Of a stretch of DNA of 64,000 bases, positions 52,165 through 59,998 are shown one piece after another. Numbering within the stretch: position 1 is the stretch's first letter; each line of letters begins with the position of its first letter. This DNA comes from Flavobacteriales bacterium UBA7878. Its GTDB lineage: Bacteria; Bacteroidota; Bacteroidia; Flavobacteriales; Schleiferiaceae. The DNA lies in the NCBI GenBank assembly GCA_002501205.1, contig DLRW01000041.1, positions 15,258 through 79,257 on the forward strand. Direction: 5' to 3'. A program made the position numbers and the translations under genes. A model generated the notes under the pieces. It did not search any database and was not told the origin of the DNA. It saw only the letters and a program-made list of their open reading frames with translations.

Positions 52165-53526
52165 GTGAAAAAGCCCTACCATATTCTTATTGTTGATGAT
52201 GATCCGGATGTACTTACCAGTGCCCGGATTTTACTGAAGCAACACTTCCAAAAGGTGGAAACCACGGAGGACCCTTCGGATCTAAATCGGATTTTAAGTC
52301 GGAAGAATATTGATTTGGTTTTACTGGATATGAATTTCCGCAAAGGAAGAAACGACGGAGCCGAGGGAATCTACTGGCTCAAGCATATCCGCGAACTTAG
52401 TCCTAGCACTCAGGTGGTTTTAATGACTGCCTATGGTGAAGTAGAATTGGCGGTTAAGGCCATCAAAGAAGGGGCCTTCGATTTTGTGCTCAAACCCTGG
52501 ACCAACGAAAAGCTTTTAGCCACTATAAACAATGCTTTAAAGCTGGCCCGCGAACAGCAAAAGGTGGCTCAGCTTCAGCATAGCAATAAACAATGGGAAG
52601 ATCAGGCGGCCTTGAAAGAAGAAGATCTGATTAGCCGTTCTCCCAGCATGACCAGCGTTTTGGACACCCTGAAAAAGGTAGCCGAAACCGATGCCAATAT
52701 TTTGTTACTCGGCGAAAATGGAACCGGTAAATCGGCCCTGGCATTAAGCATCCATAGAATGAGCATGCGTAAACAGGAGCCTTTTGTTACCGTTGACTTA
52801 GGCGCCATTGCCCCCAGCTTATTTGAAAGTGAATTATTCGGACATAAAAAAGGAGCCTTTACCGATGCTTCGGAGGATAAAGCCGGTCGTTTTGAATCGG
52901 CTCATGACGGTAGCCTCTTTTTAGATGAAATTGGCAACCTCGACCTTAGCCTACAGTCTAAATTGTTGAATGCCCTGCAAACTCAGGAAATCCGTCGGGT
53001 TGGAGAAAACCAAAGTCGTAAAGTGAATGTACGTTTGATCTGCGCTACCAATAGCCCCCTGCATGATTGGGTCGAAGAAAAGCGCTTTCGCCAGGATTTG
53101 CTTTATCGCATCAATACCGTCGAAATTATAGTTCCTCCCTTGCGCGAGCGACTAGAAGATATACCCCTTTTGGCTCGAAAGTTCTTTGAACGCTTTTGTA
53201 AGAAATACAATAAGGAGAGCCTCAGCCTTAGCCTTGAAGCCATCGATGCCCTTTGCGAATACCACTGGCCTGGCAATGTGCGTGAATTAGAGCACAGCAT
53301 GGAAAGAGCTGTTATCCTTTGTGCTGGCAATGAAGTAAAATCCGAAGACCTGCAATTAAGAGGTGGACAGGCCACTAAGCCAGCAGGCTTAAACCTCGAA
53401 GAAATGGAACGTCATTTGGTATTGCAGGCTTTAGACAAACACCGGGGAAATATCTCAAAAGCCGCCAAGGATCTAGGACTTACCCGAGCAGCGCTCTACC
53501 GTAGAATGGAAAAATATGAACTTTAG
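52165..53526 (+). CDS. NtrC-family sigma-54-dependent response regulator
   Basis: A 453-residue regulator starting at GTG 52165, chosen because the receiver domain begins there (KKPYHILIVDDDPD). Asp55 in LVLLDMNF is the phosphate acceptor. An AAA+ domain follows (about 160-390) with Walker A GENGTGKS, ESELFGHKKGAFTDA (the sigma-54 contact loop, GAFTDA in place of GAFTGA) and GSLFLDEIGN. The C-terminal Fis-type helix-turn-helix is NISKAAKDLGLTRAALYRRM. It should activate sigma-54 promoters when phosphorylated by the kinase encoded by the overlapping next gene; the divergent ABC operon is the obvious target. Confidence 0.92.
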   Translation: MKKPYHILIVDDDPDVLTSARILLKQHFQKVETTEDPSDLNRILSRKNIDLVLLDMNFRKGRNDGAEGIYWLKHIRELSPSTQVVLMTAYGEVELAVKAIKEGAFDFVLKPWTNEKLLATINNALKLAREQQKVAQLQHSNKQWEDQAALKEEDLISRSPSMTSVLDTLKKVAETDANILLLGENGTGKSALALSIHRMSMRKQEPFVTVDLGAIAPSLFESELFGHKKGAFTDASEDKAGRFESAHDGSLFLDEIGNLDLSLQSKLLNALQTQEIRRVGENQSRKVNVRLICATNSPLHDWVEEKRFRQDLLYRINTVEIIVPPLRERLEDIPLLARKFFERFCKKYNKESLSLSLEAIDALCEYHWPGNVRELEHSMERAVILCAGNEVKSEDLQLRGGQATKPAGLNLEEMERHLVLQALDKHRGNISKAAKDLGLTRAALYRRMEKYEL

Positions 53527-54874
53527 ATCTTACCCCATCCAGGTCAGCCTGCGGCTTTTGCTCTTGCTTTTTAGCATGGGTCTGCTCTTCTATATTTTCA
53601 GTCATTACGAGCTTATCTTCGTAAACATTGTTATGATTTTAGTGCTGATCGGTCAAGCAATTGAATTGGCCTATTACCAGCAAAAGCTCTTGATTGAAAC
53701 CCGAAAATTTTTAGAAGCGGTTCGCTTTGGTGATCTAAGCACACGTTTTGACCTGGCCCGCTCTGGAAAGGCTTTCGCCGAATTGGAACAGGAATTCAGC
53801 CGCATGCTTTCCATTATTCACGAATCTAAAGTGAAGGGAGATCATCGCGATCAAATCCTCAATTTGATTCTCCAGAATCTGAACTTGGGGATCATGTTGG
53901 TAGATGAGCAAGGCCAAATTTTACTTACCAATGACAAGTGCCAGGAGCTGCTAGACATCCCCAATTTTCAAAACTGGAAACGACTAGAGGAACGCCTACC
54001 CAGCTTAGCCAAGGTAATTGGCGACTTTAATTTTACCGGTCGCAAATTATGGTCGCGCGAAAACGGCTCGGGGGCCGAAGAATTTTATCTGGACCTTCAA
54101 CATTTGCAGTTAGCCGGTATCCATTATCACCTTCTAAGCATAGGCACTATGCGCCATGCATTGGAAGAAAAGGAAATGGAAGCCTGGCATCGCCTTATTC
54201 GGATTTTAGCTCATGAAGTGATGAACTCGGTTACGCCAGTAGTGAGCCTTAGTGAAACGCTGCGTGACATGGTGGCTCAAAATGGCAAAACCAAAAAGCC
54301 GGAAGAAATCTCCGAGGAAGACCTTAGGGATATGCACGAAGCCTTAAGTACGATTATTCGACGCAGCAAGGGCATGCTCAGCTTTGTAGAAGAATACCGA
54401 AAATTGAGTCAGCTTCCTGCACCTGAAAAAACCGTGGTTCCATTACGCGAGCTTTTTGAAGAAGTAGTGCAGCTCATGCATAAAGAAGCGGAATCCCGCA
54501 AAGTAAAATTGAGCTATCAGCTTACCCAAAATCGTCTAGCGGTAAAAGCCGATAAGAAGATGATTGAGCAGGTATTGATCAACCTCATCAAGAATGCTTT
54601 TCCAGCCTTGGAAGGACGTGAAAATGCTTTTATCGAACTCAGCGCCGAGCTTCAAAATGAGGGCGTAGTAGTCTATGTTCGGGATAATGGAGAAGGGATC
54701 GACCCTGACCTTATCTCCCAAATTTTTGTTCCCTTCTTCAGTACGCGTAAGAGTGGAACCGGCATCGGCCTAAGCCTCAGTAAAAACATTATGAAAACCC
54801 ATCAGGGCGACCTTAAAGTACAAAGTGTACCCGGGGAAGGCACGCTGTTTAAGCTTTGTTTTGGGGAGGAGTAA
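53516..54874 (+). CDS. Sensor histidine kinase, partner of the NtrC-type regulator
   Basis: A 452-residue kinase with two N-terminal helices separated by a very short loop (about 10-55), a HAMP-like linker (RFGDLSTRFDLA), a PAS-like domain (about 115-215), the phospho-acceptor motif LAHEVMNSVTPV, and an HATPase domain (NLIKNAFPAL, VRDNGEGID, GTGIGLSLSKNI). With almost no periplasmic part it probably senses a membrane or cytoplasmic signal. Its start overlaps the regulator gene by 11 bp. A degenerate palindrome follows directly after the stop. Confidence 0.93.
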   Translation: MNFRSYPIQVSLRLLLLLFSMGLLFYIFSHYELIFVNIVMILVLIGQAIELAYYQQKLLIETRKFLEAVRFGDLSTRFDLARSGKAFAELEQEFSRMLSIIHESKVKGDHRDQILNLILQNLNLGIMLVDEQGQILLTNDKCQELLDIPNFQNWKRLEERLPSLAKVIGDFNFTGRKLWSRENGSGAEEFYLDLQHLQLAGIHYHLLSIGTMRHALEEKEMEAWHRLIRILAHEVMNSVTPVVSLSETLRDMVAQNGKTKKPEEISEEDLRDMHEALSTIIRRSKGMLSFVEEYRKLSQLPAPEKTVVPLRELFEEVVQLMHKEAESRKVKLSYQLTQNRLAVKADKKMIEQVLINLIKNAFPALEGRENAFIELSAELQNEGVVVYVRDNGEGIDPDLISQIFVPFFSTRKSGTGIGLSLSKNIMKTHQGDLKVQSVPGEGTLFKLCFGEE

Positions 54875-54903
54875 TTCTAATTACAAATTCAGCCGATTTA
54901 AGC

Positions 54904-54930
54904 CTGAATCGAATTACAAATTCGATTCAG
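54904..54930. repeat. REP-like palindrome, inverted orientation, upstream of the RAYT gene
   Basis: Perfect 12-bp stem, the longest in the window: left arm CTGAATCGAATT, right arm AATTCGATTCAG. The loop is ACA, so relative to most copies it lies on the other strand (loop TGT). Confidence 0.9.
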
Positions 54931-54972
54931 TATGCATATTCGATTCAGCATTTGGAACAACATTATAACTAG

Positions 54973-54991
54973 GTTGAATTTGTAATTCAAC
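54973..54991. repeat. REP-like palindrome upstream of the RAYT gene
   Basis: Perfect 8-bp stem: left arm GTTGAATT, loop TGT, right arm AATTCAAC. Its preceding bases are identical to those before the downstream copy at 55661-55685. Confidence 0.85.
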
Positions 54992-55000
54992 TTCCAAACC

Positions 55001-55025
55001 TAGGTCGAATTTGCAATTCGACCTA
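55001..55025. repeat. REP-like palindrome nearest the RAYT start
   Basis: Perfect 11-bp stem: left arm TAGGTCGAATT, loop TGC, right arm AATTCGACCTA. Compared with the copy at 55661-55685, one stem pair has changed from C-G to T-A on both arms. Confidence 0.9.
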
Positions 55026-55098
55026 AACTAAACGCTTACTAACATTTTCCGAAGCGTTTCTATCACACTTCACAATCACCCGCGACTTCCTTTGCTTC

Positions 55099-55623
55099 AT
55101 GAGTCGCTATAAATTTCGAAATCCCATTGCGAGCTACTTCATCACCATTAGTGTTCAGCAATGGGTAGATCTCTTTAGCAGGCCTGTTTACCGTCACATT
55201 CTGCTTAAAAACTTAAGATACTGTCAGAATCACAAAGGCTTGGTAATTCACGCCTGGGTTATAATGACCAACCATTTGCACTTGATTGTACGTTCCGAAG
55301 GAAATCACTCCCTTCCTCTGATCATGCGTGATTTTAAGAAACACTGCAGCAAGGAGCTTTATGCTGAAATAGCTAAGCATCCTAAAGAAAGTCGAAGAAC
55401 TTGGCTTTTGTCTTTATTAAAGCAAGAAAAAGGGATTCGGCTTTGGCAATTTGGCAACCACCCCATTGAGCTCTTTAATACCCAGGTTGCACAACAAAAA
55501 CTAAACTATTTACACCTCAATCCGGTTAAAGCCGAAATTGTGGAGCATCCTGAAGAATACCTATACTCAAGTGCCAGGGATTATGTCGGAAAGCCTGGTT
55601 TGTTAGAGGTTGAAATGATTTAA
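55099..55623 (+). CDS. REP-associated tyrosine transposase (RAYT, Y1/IS200-like)
   Basis: A 174-residue Y1-type transposase. The metal-binding HUH motif is HLH (His59, His61) in WVIMTNHLHLIV, and the nucleophile is Tyr137 in KLNYLHLNPVKAEIV, the Y-x-H-x-N-P pattern of RAYTs. All catalytic residues are present and the frame is intact, so it may be active. RAYTs are single-copy chromosomal relatives of IS200 transposases thought to spread REP palindromes. Palindromes flank it at both ends. The stop codon lies inside a 22-bp repeat block shared with the upstream flank. The start at 55099 gives the normal family length. Confidence 0.92.
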   Translation: MSRYKFRNPIASYFITISVQQWVDLFSRPVYRHILLKNLRYCQNHKGLVIHAWVIMTNHLHLIVRSEGNHSLPLIMRDFKKHCSKELYAEIAKHPKESRRTWLLSLLKQEKGIRLWQFGNHPIELFNTQVAQQKLNYLHLNPVKAEIVEHPEEYLYSSARDYVGKPGLLEVEMI

Positions 55624-55660
55624 ACCTGAATCGAATTATACTCTGAGACTAGGTTGAGAC

Positions 55661-55685
55661 TAGGTTGAATTTGCAATTCAACCTA
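55661..55685. repeat. REP-like palindrome overlapping the korB stop codon
   Basis: Perfect 11-bp stem: left arm TAGGTTGAATT, loop TGC, right arm AATTCAACCTA. The korB stop (55678-55680 on the minus strand) is inside the right arm. An 11-bp tandem duplication, GAGACTAGGTT twice at 55645-55666, overlaps the left arm. Confidence 0.9.
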
Positions 55686-56682
55686 CAGTCCAACTCCGCT
55701 TTCCACGCAACAAATCATCCAAATCGCCTTCGCCTTGAACGCCTTTCGCATGATCGATCTGATCCAGTAAATCATCCTCATAGCAAGGGCGATCCGCTTG
55801 ATAAAAGATTCCGAATGGCCTTGGTAAGCTATCATCAAAGAAACGGCTTAAAACATAGGCCTTAGTGGCATCCCGACTATCGTGAACCCAAAGATCATTT
55901 AAGGAAGCTCCCTCTTCGAGATTTACGATTTCCGGTTTCAAGCCATTCAGGCGAATGCCCTTCTTACCTTGATCATATACCAGTGGCTGACCTTCCTCCA
56001 GAAGCAATACAAATTCGTCCTTCAACTTCTTATCTGTGAAATTGAGGAACGTGCCATCATTAAAGACATTACAGTTTTGATATACCTCTATAAAACTGGT
56101 GCCTTTGTGATGGTGACTAGCGCTAAGGATTTCACGTAAATGCTTCGGATCGCGATCAATGCTACGGGCCACAAAACTGGCATCGGCTCCCAAAGCCAGG
56201 GCCAAAGGATTGAAGGGATGATCCAAACTTCCTAATGGGCTACTCTTGGTTTTCTTCCCTAACTCTGAAGTGGGCGAATACTGACCTTTGGTAAGTCCGT
56301 AAATCTGATTATTAAAGAGCAATACATTGAGGTCCACATTACGACGTAGCAAGTGAATGAGGTGGTTACCTCCAATACTCAATCCATCGCCATCACCGGT
56401 AATTACCCAAATGCTTAAATCCGGATTGGTGATTTTTAAACCGGTCGCAATTGCCGGTGCGCGCCCGTGAATACTATGCATACCATAGGTATTCATATAA
56501 TAGGGGAAACGCGAACTACAACCGATCCCCGAAATGAAAACGATGTCTTCACGGGCAATCCCTAATTCGGGGACCACCGATTGCATTTGCTTGAGAATAC
56601 TATAATCGCCACAACCCGGACACCATTTCACCTCCTGGTCGCTGCTAAAATCGCGGGCACTTAAGGTATTAGTGGTTTCCAT
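55678..56682 (-). CDS. korB: 2-oxoglutarate:ferredoxin oxidoreductase-type beta subunit
   Basis: A 334-residue thiamine-diphosphate subunit. KWCPGCGDYSILKQM is the Cys-containing start of the family, SGIGCSSRFPYY and HGRAPAIATGLK follow, and GDGDGLSIGGNH with later LFNNQIYGLTKGQ is the ThDP/Mg2+ motif. With the alpha/gamma subunit encoded upstream it oxidatively decarboxylates a 2-oxoacid (2-oxoglutarate most likely), reducing ferredoxin. Its start overlaps korA by 14 bp, and its stop codon lies within a REP-like palindrome. Confidence 0.92.
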   Translation of the reverse strand: METTNTLSARDFSSDQEVKWCPGCGDYSILKQMQSVVPELGIAREDIVFISGIGCSSRFPYYMNTYGMHSIHGRAPAIATGLKITNPDLSIWVITGDGDGLSIGGNHLIHLLRRNVDLNVLLFNNQIYGLTKGQYSPTSELGKKTKSSPLGSLDHPFNPLALALGADASFVARSIDRDPKHLREILSASHHHKGTSFIEVYQNCNVFNDGTFLNFTDKKLKDEFVLLLEEGQPLVYDQGKKGIRLNGLKPEIVNLEEGASLNDLWVHDSRDATKAYVLSRFFDDSLPRPFGIFYQADRPCYEDDLLDQIDHAKGVQGEGDLDDLLRGKRSWTVG

Positions 56683-58507
56683 CTTTCAATACTTTTTTGA
56701 TTTGCGCTAAAATCTCTTCTGCCAAAAAGGGTTTCCCCTGAATCTTATCCAATACATCAGCCTTCACCAAATAGTGATCGCGAATGATGCGCACCAATTG
56801 TCCGTCGTTCAATTCCGGAATCAGAATATGAGGATAGCGCTGTAAAATGGCGCCTAAATCTTCTGGTAATGGATTAATATAACGCAGGTGCAATTGTGCT
56901 ACGGAAAGCCCTTCGGCCAAAGCCTGCGCTACCGCCACTTGGATGGCACCTTTGGTATTTCCCCATCCTAAAACCAGCAAGTCCGCTTTTTCAGCACCTT
57001 GCAAAAGGCGAGTCTCGGGATAATCTTTAGCGACCAGAGCCACTTTGCGAGCACGAGTTTTCACCATCAATTCGTGGTTCTCTGCATCGTAACTCACATT
57101 GCCCGTTTTATCTTCTTTCTCCAAGCCGCCCAAGCGATGTTCCAATCCTGCTTGCCCGGGTATCGCCCATTCGCGTACCTCCCGCACATCGCGCTCGTAG
57201 GGAAGGTAATCTTCAACTTCCGTGCGGAAGGGAGCTTTAATTTCAACTAAGTCAGCTGCCTTGGGGAAAAGCCAGGGCTCTGAACTATTGGCCAAATAGC
57301 CATCACTTAAAACTATAACCGGGGTCATGTGCTCAATGGCATATTTAGCCCCTTCATAGGCGGCCCAAAAACAATCTGAAGGAGAAGAGGCCGCTATCAC
57401 GGGGATGGGTGTTTCTCCATTACGACCGTACACCGCCTGCATTAAATCACTTTGCTCGGTTTTGGTAGGTAAGCCCGTACTGGGACCTCCCCTTTGCACA
57501 TTCACTACTACCAAGGGTAGCTCCAACATCATAGCCAATCCCAGCGCTTCGGTTTTTAAGGCCATACCTGGACCTGATGTTCCGGTTACCCCCAAGGCAC
57601 CACCAAAGCTGGCTCCAATTGCCGAAGTAATGGCCGCGATCTCATCTTCAGCCTGGAAGGTCTTTACGCCGTAATTCTTACGCGCTGCCAATTCATGCAG
57701 AATATCCGAAGCTGGAGTAATGGGATAAGAACCATAAAACAAATCTAATCCCGCTTTCTTGGAGGCCGCAATTAAACCAAGCGCCAATGCCTGATTACCG
57801 GTTACATTGCGATATTCACCAGCGGGTAATTTGGCCTTTTCAATTCGAAAACGTGTAATCGCCTCAATGGTATCGCCATAATTATAACCCGCCATTAAGG
57901 CCTTTTTATTTGCCTCGAGGGCATCGGGCTTATGTTTAAATTTTTCTTCGAGGAAATGCAATGTAACCTCCAGATCCCGATTGTAGAGGAAATAGATAAA
58001 GCCTAAGACAAACATATTTCGAGAACGATCGCGATCCCGAGGAGCGATCTCCACTTCCTTCATGGCATCCCGATTGAGTCGGGTTACCTCAATTTCGTAG
58101 AATTGATAATCAGCAGGCTTGTTTAGGAGCGGGTTTTCCTCATCATCATATCCTGCTAAACGCAGATTCTTCTTGTCGAATCCGGCTGGGTCCACGATAA
58201 TGGTTCCCGCAGATTTAAGGCTGGGAAAATTCTTACGGTAGGCCGCTGCATTTAAAGCTACCAAAACATCCGGTCGACCACCCGGAGTATGAATTTCTTC
58301 ACTTCCAAAATTGATTTGGAAGCCCGAAACTCCAGATACCGTTCCGATTGGAGCGCGAATTTCTGCCGGGAAGTCGGGAAAAGTACTTAAGTCGTTTCCC
58401 GCCAAAGCGGTAGTATTCGCAAATTGAGAGCCAGCTAATTGTATCCCATCGCCACTATCGCCGGCAAAAAGAATGGTGACTTTTTTAAGGGCTTGGGTAT
58501 TTTTCAT
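56669..58507 (-). CDS. korA: 2-oxoglutarate:ferredoxin oxidoreductase-type alpha subunit (gamma-alpha fusion)
   Basis: A 612-residue protein. Residues 1-190 are a fused gamma domain (FAGDSGDGIQLAGSQF, PAEIRAPIGTVSGVSGFQI in parts). From about 220 the alpha domain follows: GNQALALGLIAASKKAGL, YPITPASDILHELA, FQAEDEIAAITSAIGASF, TGTSGPGMALKTEALG and the RGGPSTGLPTKTEQSDL segment. This gamma-alpha fusion plus a separate beta subunit is the standard two-subunit KorAB form of Bacteroidota. It precedes korB and follows the nfu-like gene on the same strand. Confidence 0.92.
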   Translation of the reverse strand: MKNTQALKKVTILFAGDSGDGIQLAGSQFANTTALAGNDLSTFPDFPAEIRAPIGTVSGVSGFQINFGSEEIHTPGGRPDVLVALNAAAYRKNFPSLKSAGTIIVDPAGFDKKNLRLAGYDDEENPLLNKPADYQFYEIEVTRLNRDAMKEVEIAPRDRDRSRNMFVLGFIYFLYNRDLEVTLHFLEEKFKHKPDALEANKKALMAGYNYGDTIEAITRFRIEKAKLPAGEYRNVTGNQALALGLIAASKKAGLDLFYGSYPITPASDILHELAARKNYGVKTFQAEDEIAAITSAIGASFGGALGVTGTSGPGMALKTEALGLAMMLELPLVVVNVQRGGPSTGLPTKTEQSDLMQAVYGRNGETPIPVIAASSPSDCFWAAYEGAKYAIEHMTPVIVLSDGYLANSSEPWLFPKAADLVEIKAPFRTEVEDYLPYERDVREVREWAIPGQAGLEHRLGGLEKEDKTGNVSYDAENHELMVKTRARKVALVAKDYPETRLLQGAEKADLLVLGWGNTKGAIQVAVAQALAEGLSVAQLHLRYINPLPEDLGAILQRYPHILIPELNDGQLVRIIRDHYLVKADVLDKIQGKPFLAEEILAQIKKVLKDGNH

Positions 58508-58511
58508 GGAT

Positions 58512-58760
58512 CTATACCATGCTCACCTCAACCACGGATGTGATTTCCGGTGCATGTTTTTTTATCGTCATTTCGACCCCACTTTTCAGGGTCATCTGAT
58601 TTACACTGCATCCAATGCAGGCGCCGTGCAATTGCACTTTTACGGTTCCGTCGTTTTCTAAATCGACCAGGGTAATATCACCCCCATCCGACTTTAAAAA
58701 GGGACGCACTTCATCCAGGGCAATGTGGATGCGTTTCAGAATATCATCACGGTTCTCCAT
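58512..58760 (-). CDS. NifU-C-terminal-domain (Nfu-type) iron-sulfur protein
   Basis: An 82-residue single-domain Nfu protein starting at ATG 58760 (a TTG three codons upstream is possible). It has VRPFLKSDGGDITLVDLENDG (in parts) and the cluster-binding GACIGCSVNQMTLKSGVE with Cys48 and Cys51 as CxxC. Nfu domains carry and deliver Fe-S clusters. It lies 10 bp after mrp and 4 bp before korA, whose partner subunits and ferredoxin need Fe-S clusters. Confidence 0.92.
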   Translation of the reverse strand: MENRDDILKRIHIALDEVRPFLKSDGGDITLVDLENDGTVKVQLHGACIGCSVNQMTLKSGVEMTIKKHAPEITSVVEVSMV

Positions 58761-58770
58761 ACGCTTCAAT

Positions 58771-59901
58771 CTAAACAGCCGAACAGCCGGCCATTGTGGT
58801 AATGCGAGTTACTTCCGTTGGAGGAAGCTCCTCATTTCGTCGTAGCAGTTCCTCAACCGTGCGACGGGCAATATTTTCGAAGGCCTTTTGTACTTCGCTT
58901 CCTTCTTGCATGGCTGCAGGTCGACCTACATCACCAGCTTCACGAATACTTTGTACTATGGGCAATTCACCCAGGAAAGGCACTTGTAATTGGTTTGATA
59001 AGTTTTTCACTCCATCCTGACCAAAAATGTAATACTTGTTTTCTGGCAGTTCTGGAGGAGTAAAGTAGGCCATGTTTTCGATCAAGCCTAAAACCGGCAC
59101 ATTAATATTTTCAACTCTAAACATGGCTACCCCTTTACGAGCATCGGCCAGGGCCACGTTTTGCGGAGTACTAACGATTACCGCACCGGTAATGGGCACC
59201 GCTTGCACGGTAGATAGGTGAATATCACCAGTACCAGGAGGTAAATCCAAAATCATAAAATCCAGCTCTCCCCAATGGGCATCGCGCAAGAGTTGGTTTA
59301 AAGCCTTGGAAGCCATGGGTCCTCGCCATACCACTGCTTGATCTGGCTTGGCAAAAAAGCCAATGGACAGAATTTTAATGCCATAAGCTTCTACCGGATC
59401 CATCTTGCTTTGCCCGTTTACATTGATAGTTCCCGGACGAGCATTAGTGATATCGAACATGGTGGGCACCGAGGGTCCATAGATATCTGCATCCACCAAA
59501 CCTACCTTAAAGCCCATCTGCTTTAAGCTAATGGCCAGGTTAGAGGCAACAGTAGATTTCCCTACCCCGCCTTTGCCGGAAGCTACCGCGATAATGTTCT
59601 TTACGCCGGGTAAAGCCTCGCCGCGAATTAACTGGGCTCGTTCTTCCGCCGCCTTAGGCACTTCAATATTTACGGTGATCTTTAATTTTTTGTCAACCTG
59701 CTCATGAATGACCTTCAGAATATCCACTTCCAGTTTCTTCTTCACGTGCAAGGCAGGCGACTCACTGATCACATCAACAATCACCTCATCGCCAAATAAT
59801 TGCAGATTTTTTACGTGGCCTGCATCCACCAGATTAGTCCCGCCTTTAGTGGCCGGTATATTTTTTAAAGCTTCGTTAATCTCGCTTTTTGAATAAGCCA
59901 T
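58771..59901 (-). CDS. mrp: Mrp/ApbC-type ATP-binding iron-sulfur carrier
   Basis: A 376-residue P-loop protein starting at ATG 59901 (MAYSKSEINEALKNI). An N-terminal DUF59-like domain (1-85) precedes the deviant Walker A GKGGVGKST at 109-117, DADIYGPSVPTMF, and PPGTGDIHLS. The usual CxxC in the ENMxxFxCPxC segment is absent: here the segment reads ENMAYFTPPELPENK, as in other Bacteroidota members I recall. A single Cys sits near the C-terminus (MAGCSAV). Family members deliver Fe-S clusters. It precedes the nfu-like gene. An upstream in-frame start adds 22 hydrophobic residues and is unlikely. Confidence 0.92.
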   Translation of the reverse strand: MAYSKSEINEALKNIPATKGGTNLVDAGHVKNLQLFGDEVIVDVISESPALHVKKKLEVDILKVIHEQVDKKLKITVNIEVPKAAEERAQLIRGEALPGVKNIIAVASGKGGVGKSTVASNLAISLKQMGFKVGLVDADIYGPSVPTMFDITNARPGTINVNGQSKMDPVEAYGIKILSIGFFAKPDQAVVWRGPMASKALNQLLRDAHWGELDFMILDLPPGTGDIHLSTVQAVPITGAVIVSTPQNVALADARKGVAMFRVENINVPVLGLIENMAYFTPPELPENKYYIFGQDGVKNLSNQLQVPFLGELPIVQSIREAGDVGRPAAMQEGSEVQKAFENIARRTVEELLRRNEELPPTEVTRITTMAGCSAV

Positions 59902-59998
59902 TCTTTTGCTGCTAAATTTTGACAAAAATAAGGTACAGGGATAGCAATCAATAATGATATCTATCACCTAATTATCGAGATAAGATCAGGCTATATTC

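Larger units (their letters stand above)
54873..55685 (+). mobile_element. RAYT unit: REP-associated tyrosine transposase gene between palindromic repeats
   Basis: The transposase gene (55099-55623) is flanked by palindromes of one family: 54877-54892 (degenerate), 54904-54930, a half copy near 54935-54950, 54973-54991 and 55001-55025 upstream; a half copy at 55625-55638 and an intact copy at 55661-55685 downstream. Two sequence blocks occur in the same order on both sides: 22 bp with one mismatch (54895-54916 and 55617-55638) and 15 bp identical (54968-54982 and 55659-55673). The unit fits exactly between the kinase and korB stop codons. Ends are inferred, not proven. Confidence 0.75.

Noticed and set aside
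54873..55685. Repeat cluster considered as a CRISPR array
   Set aside because: The repeats are palindromes of different arm sequence with irregular spacing and no constant spacer length; no cas genes are near.
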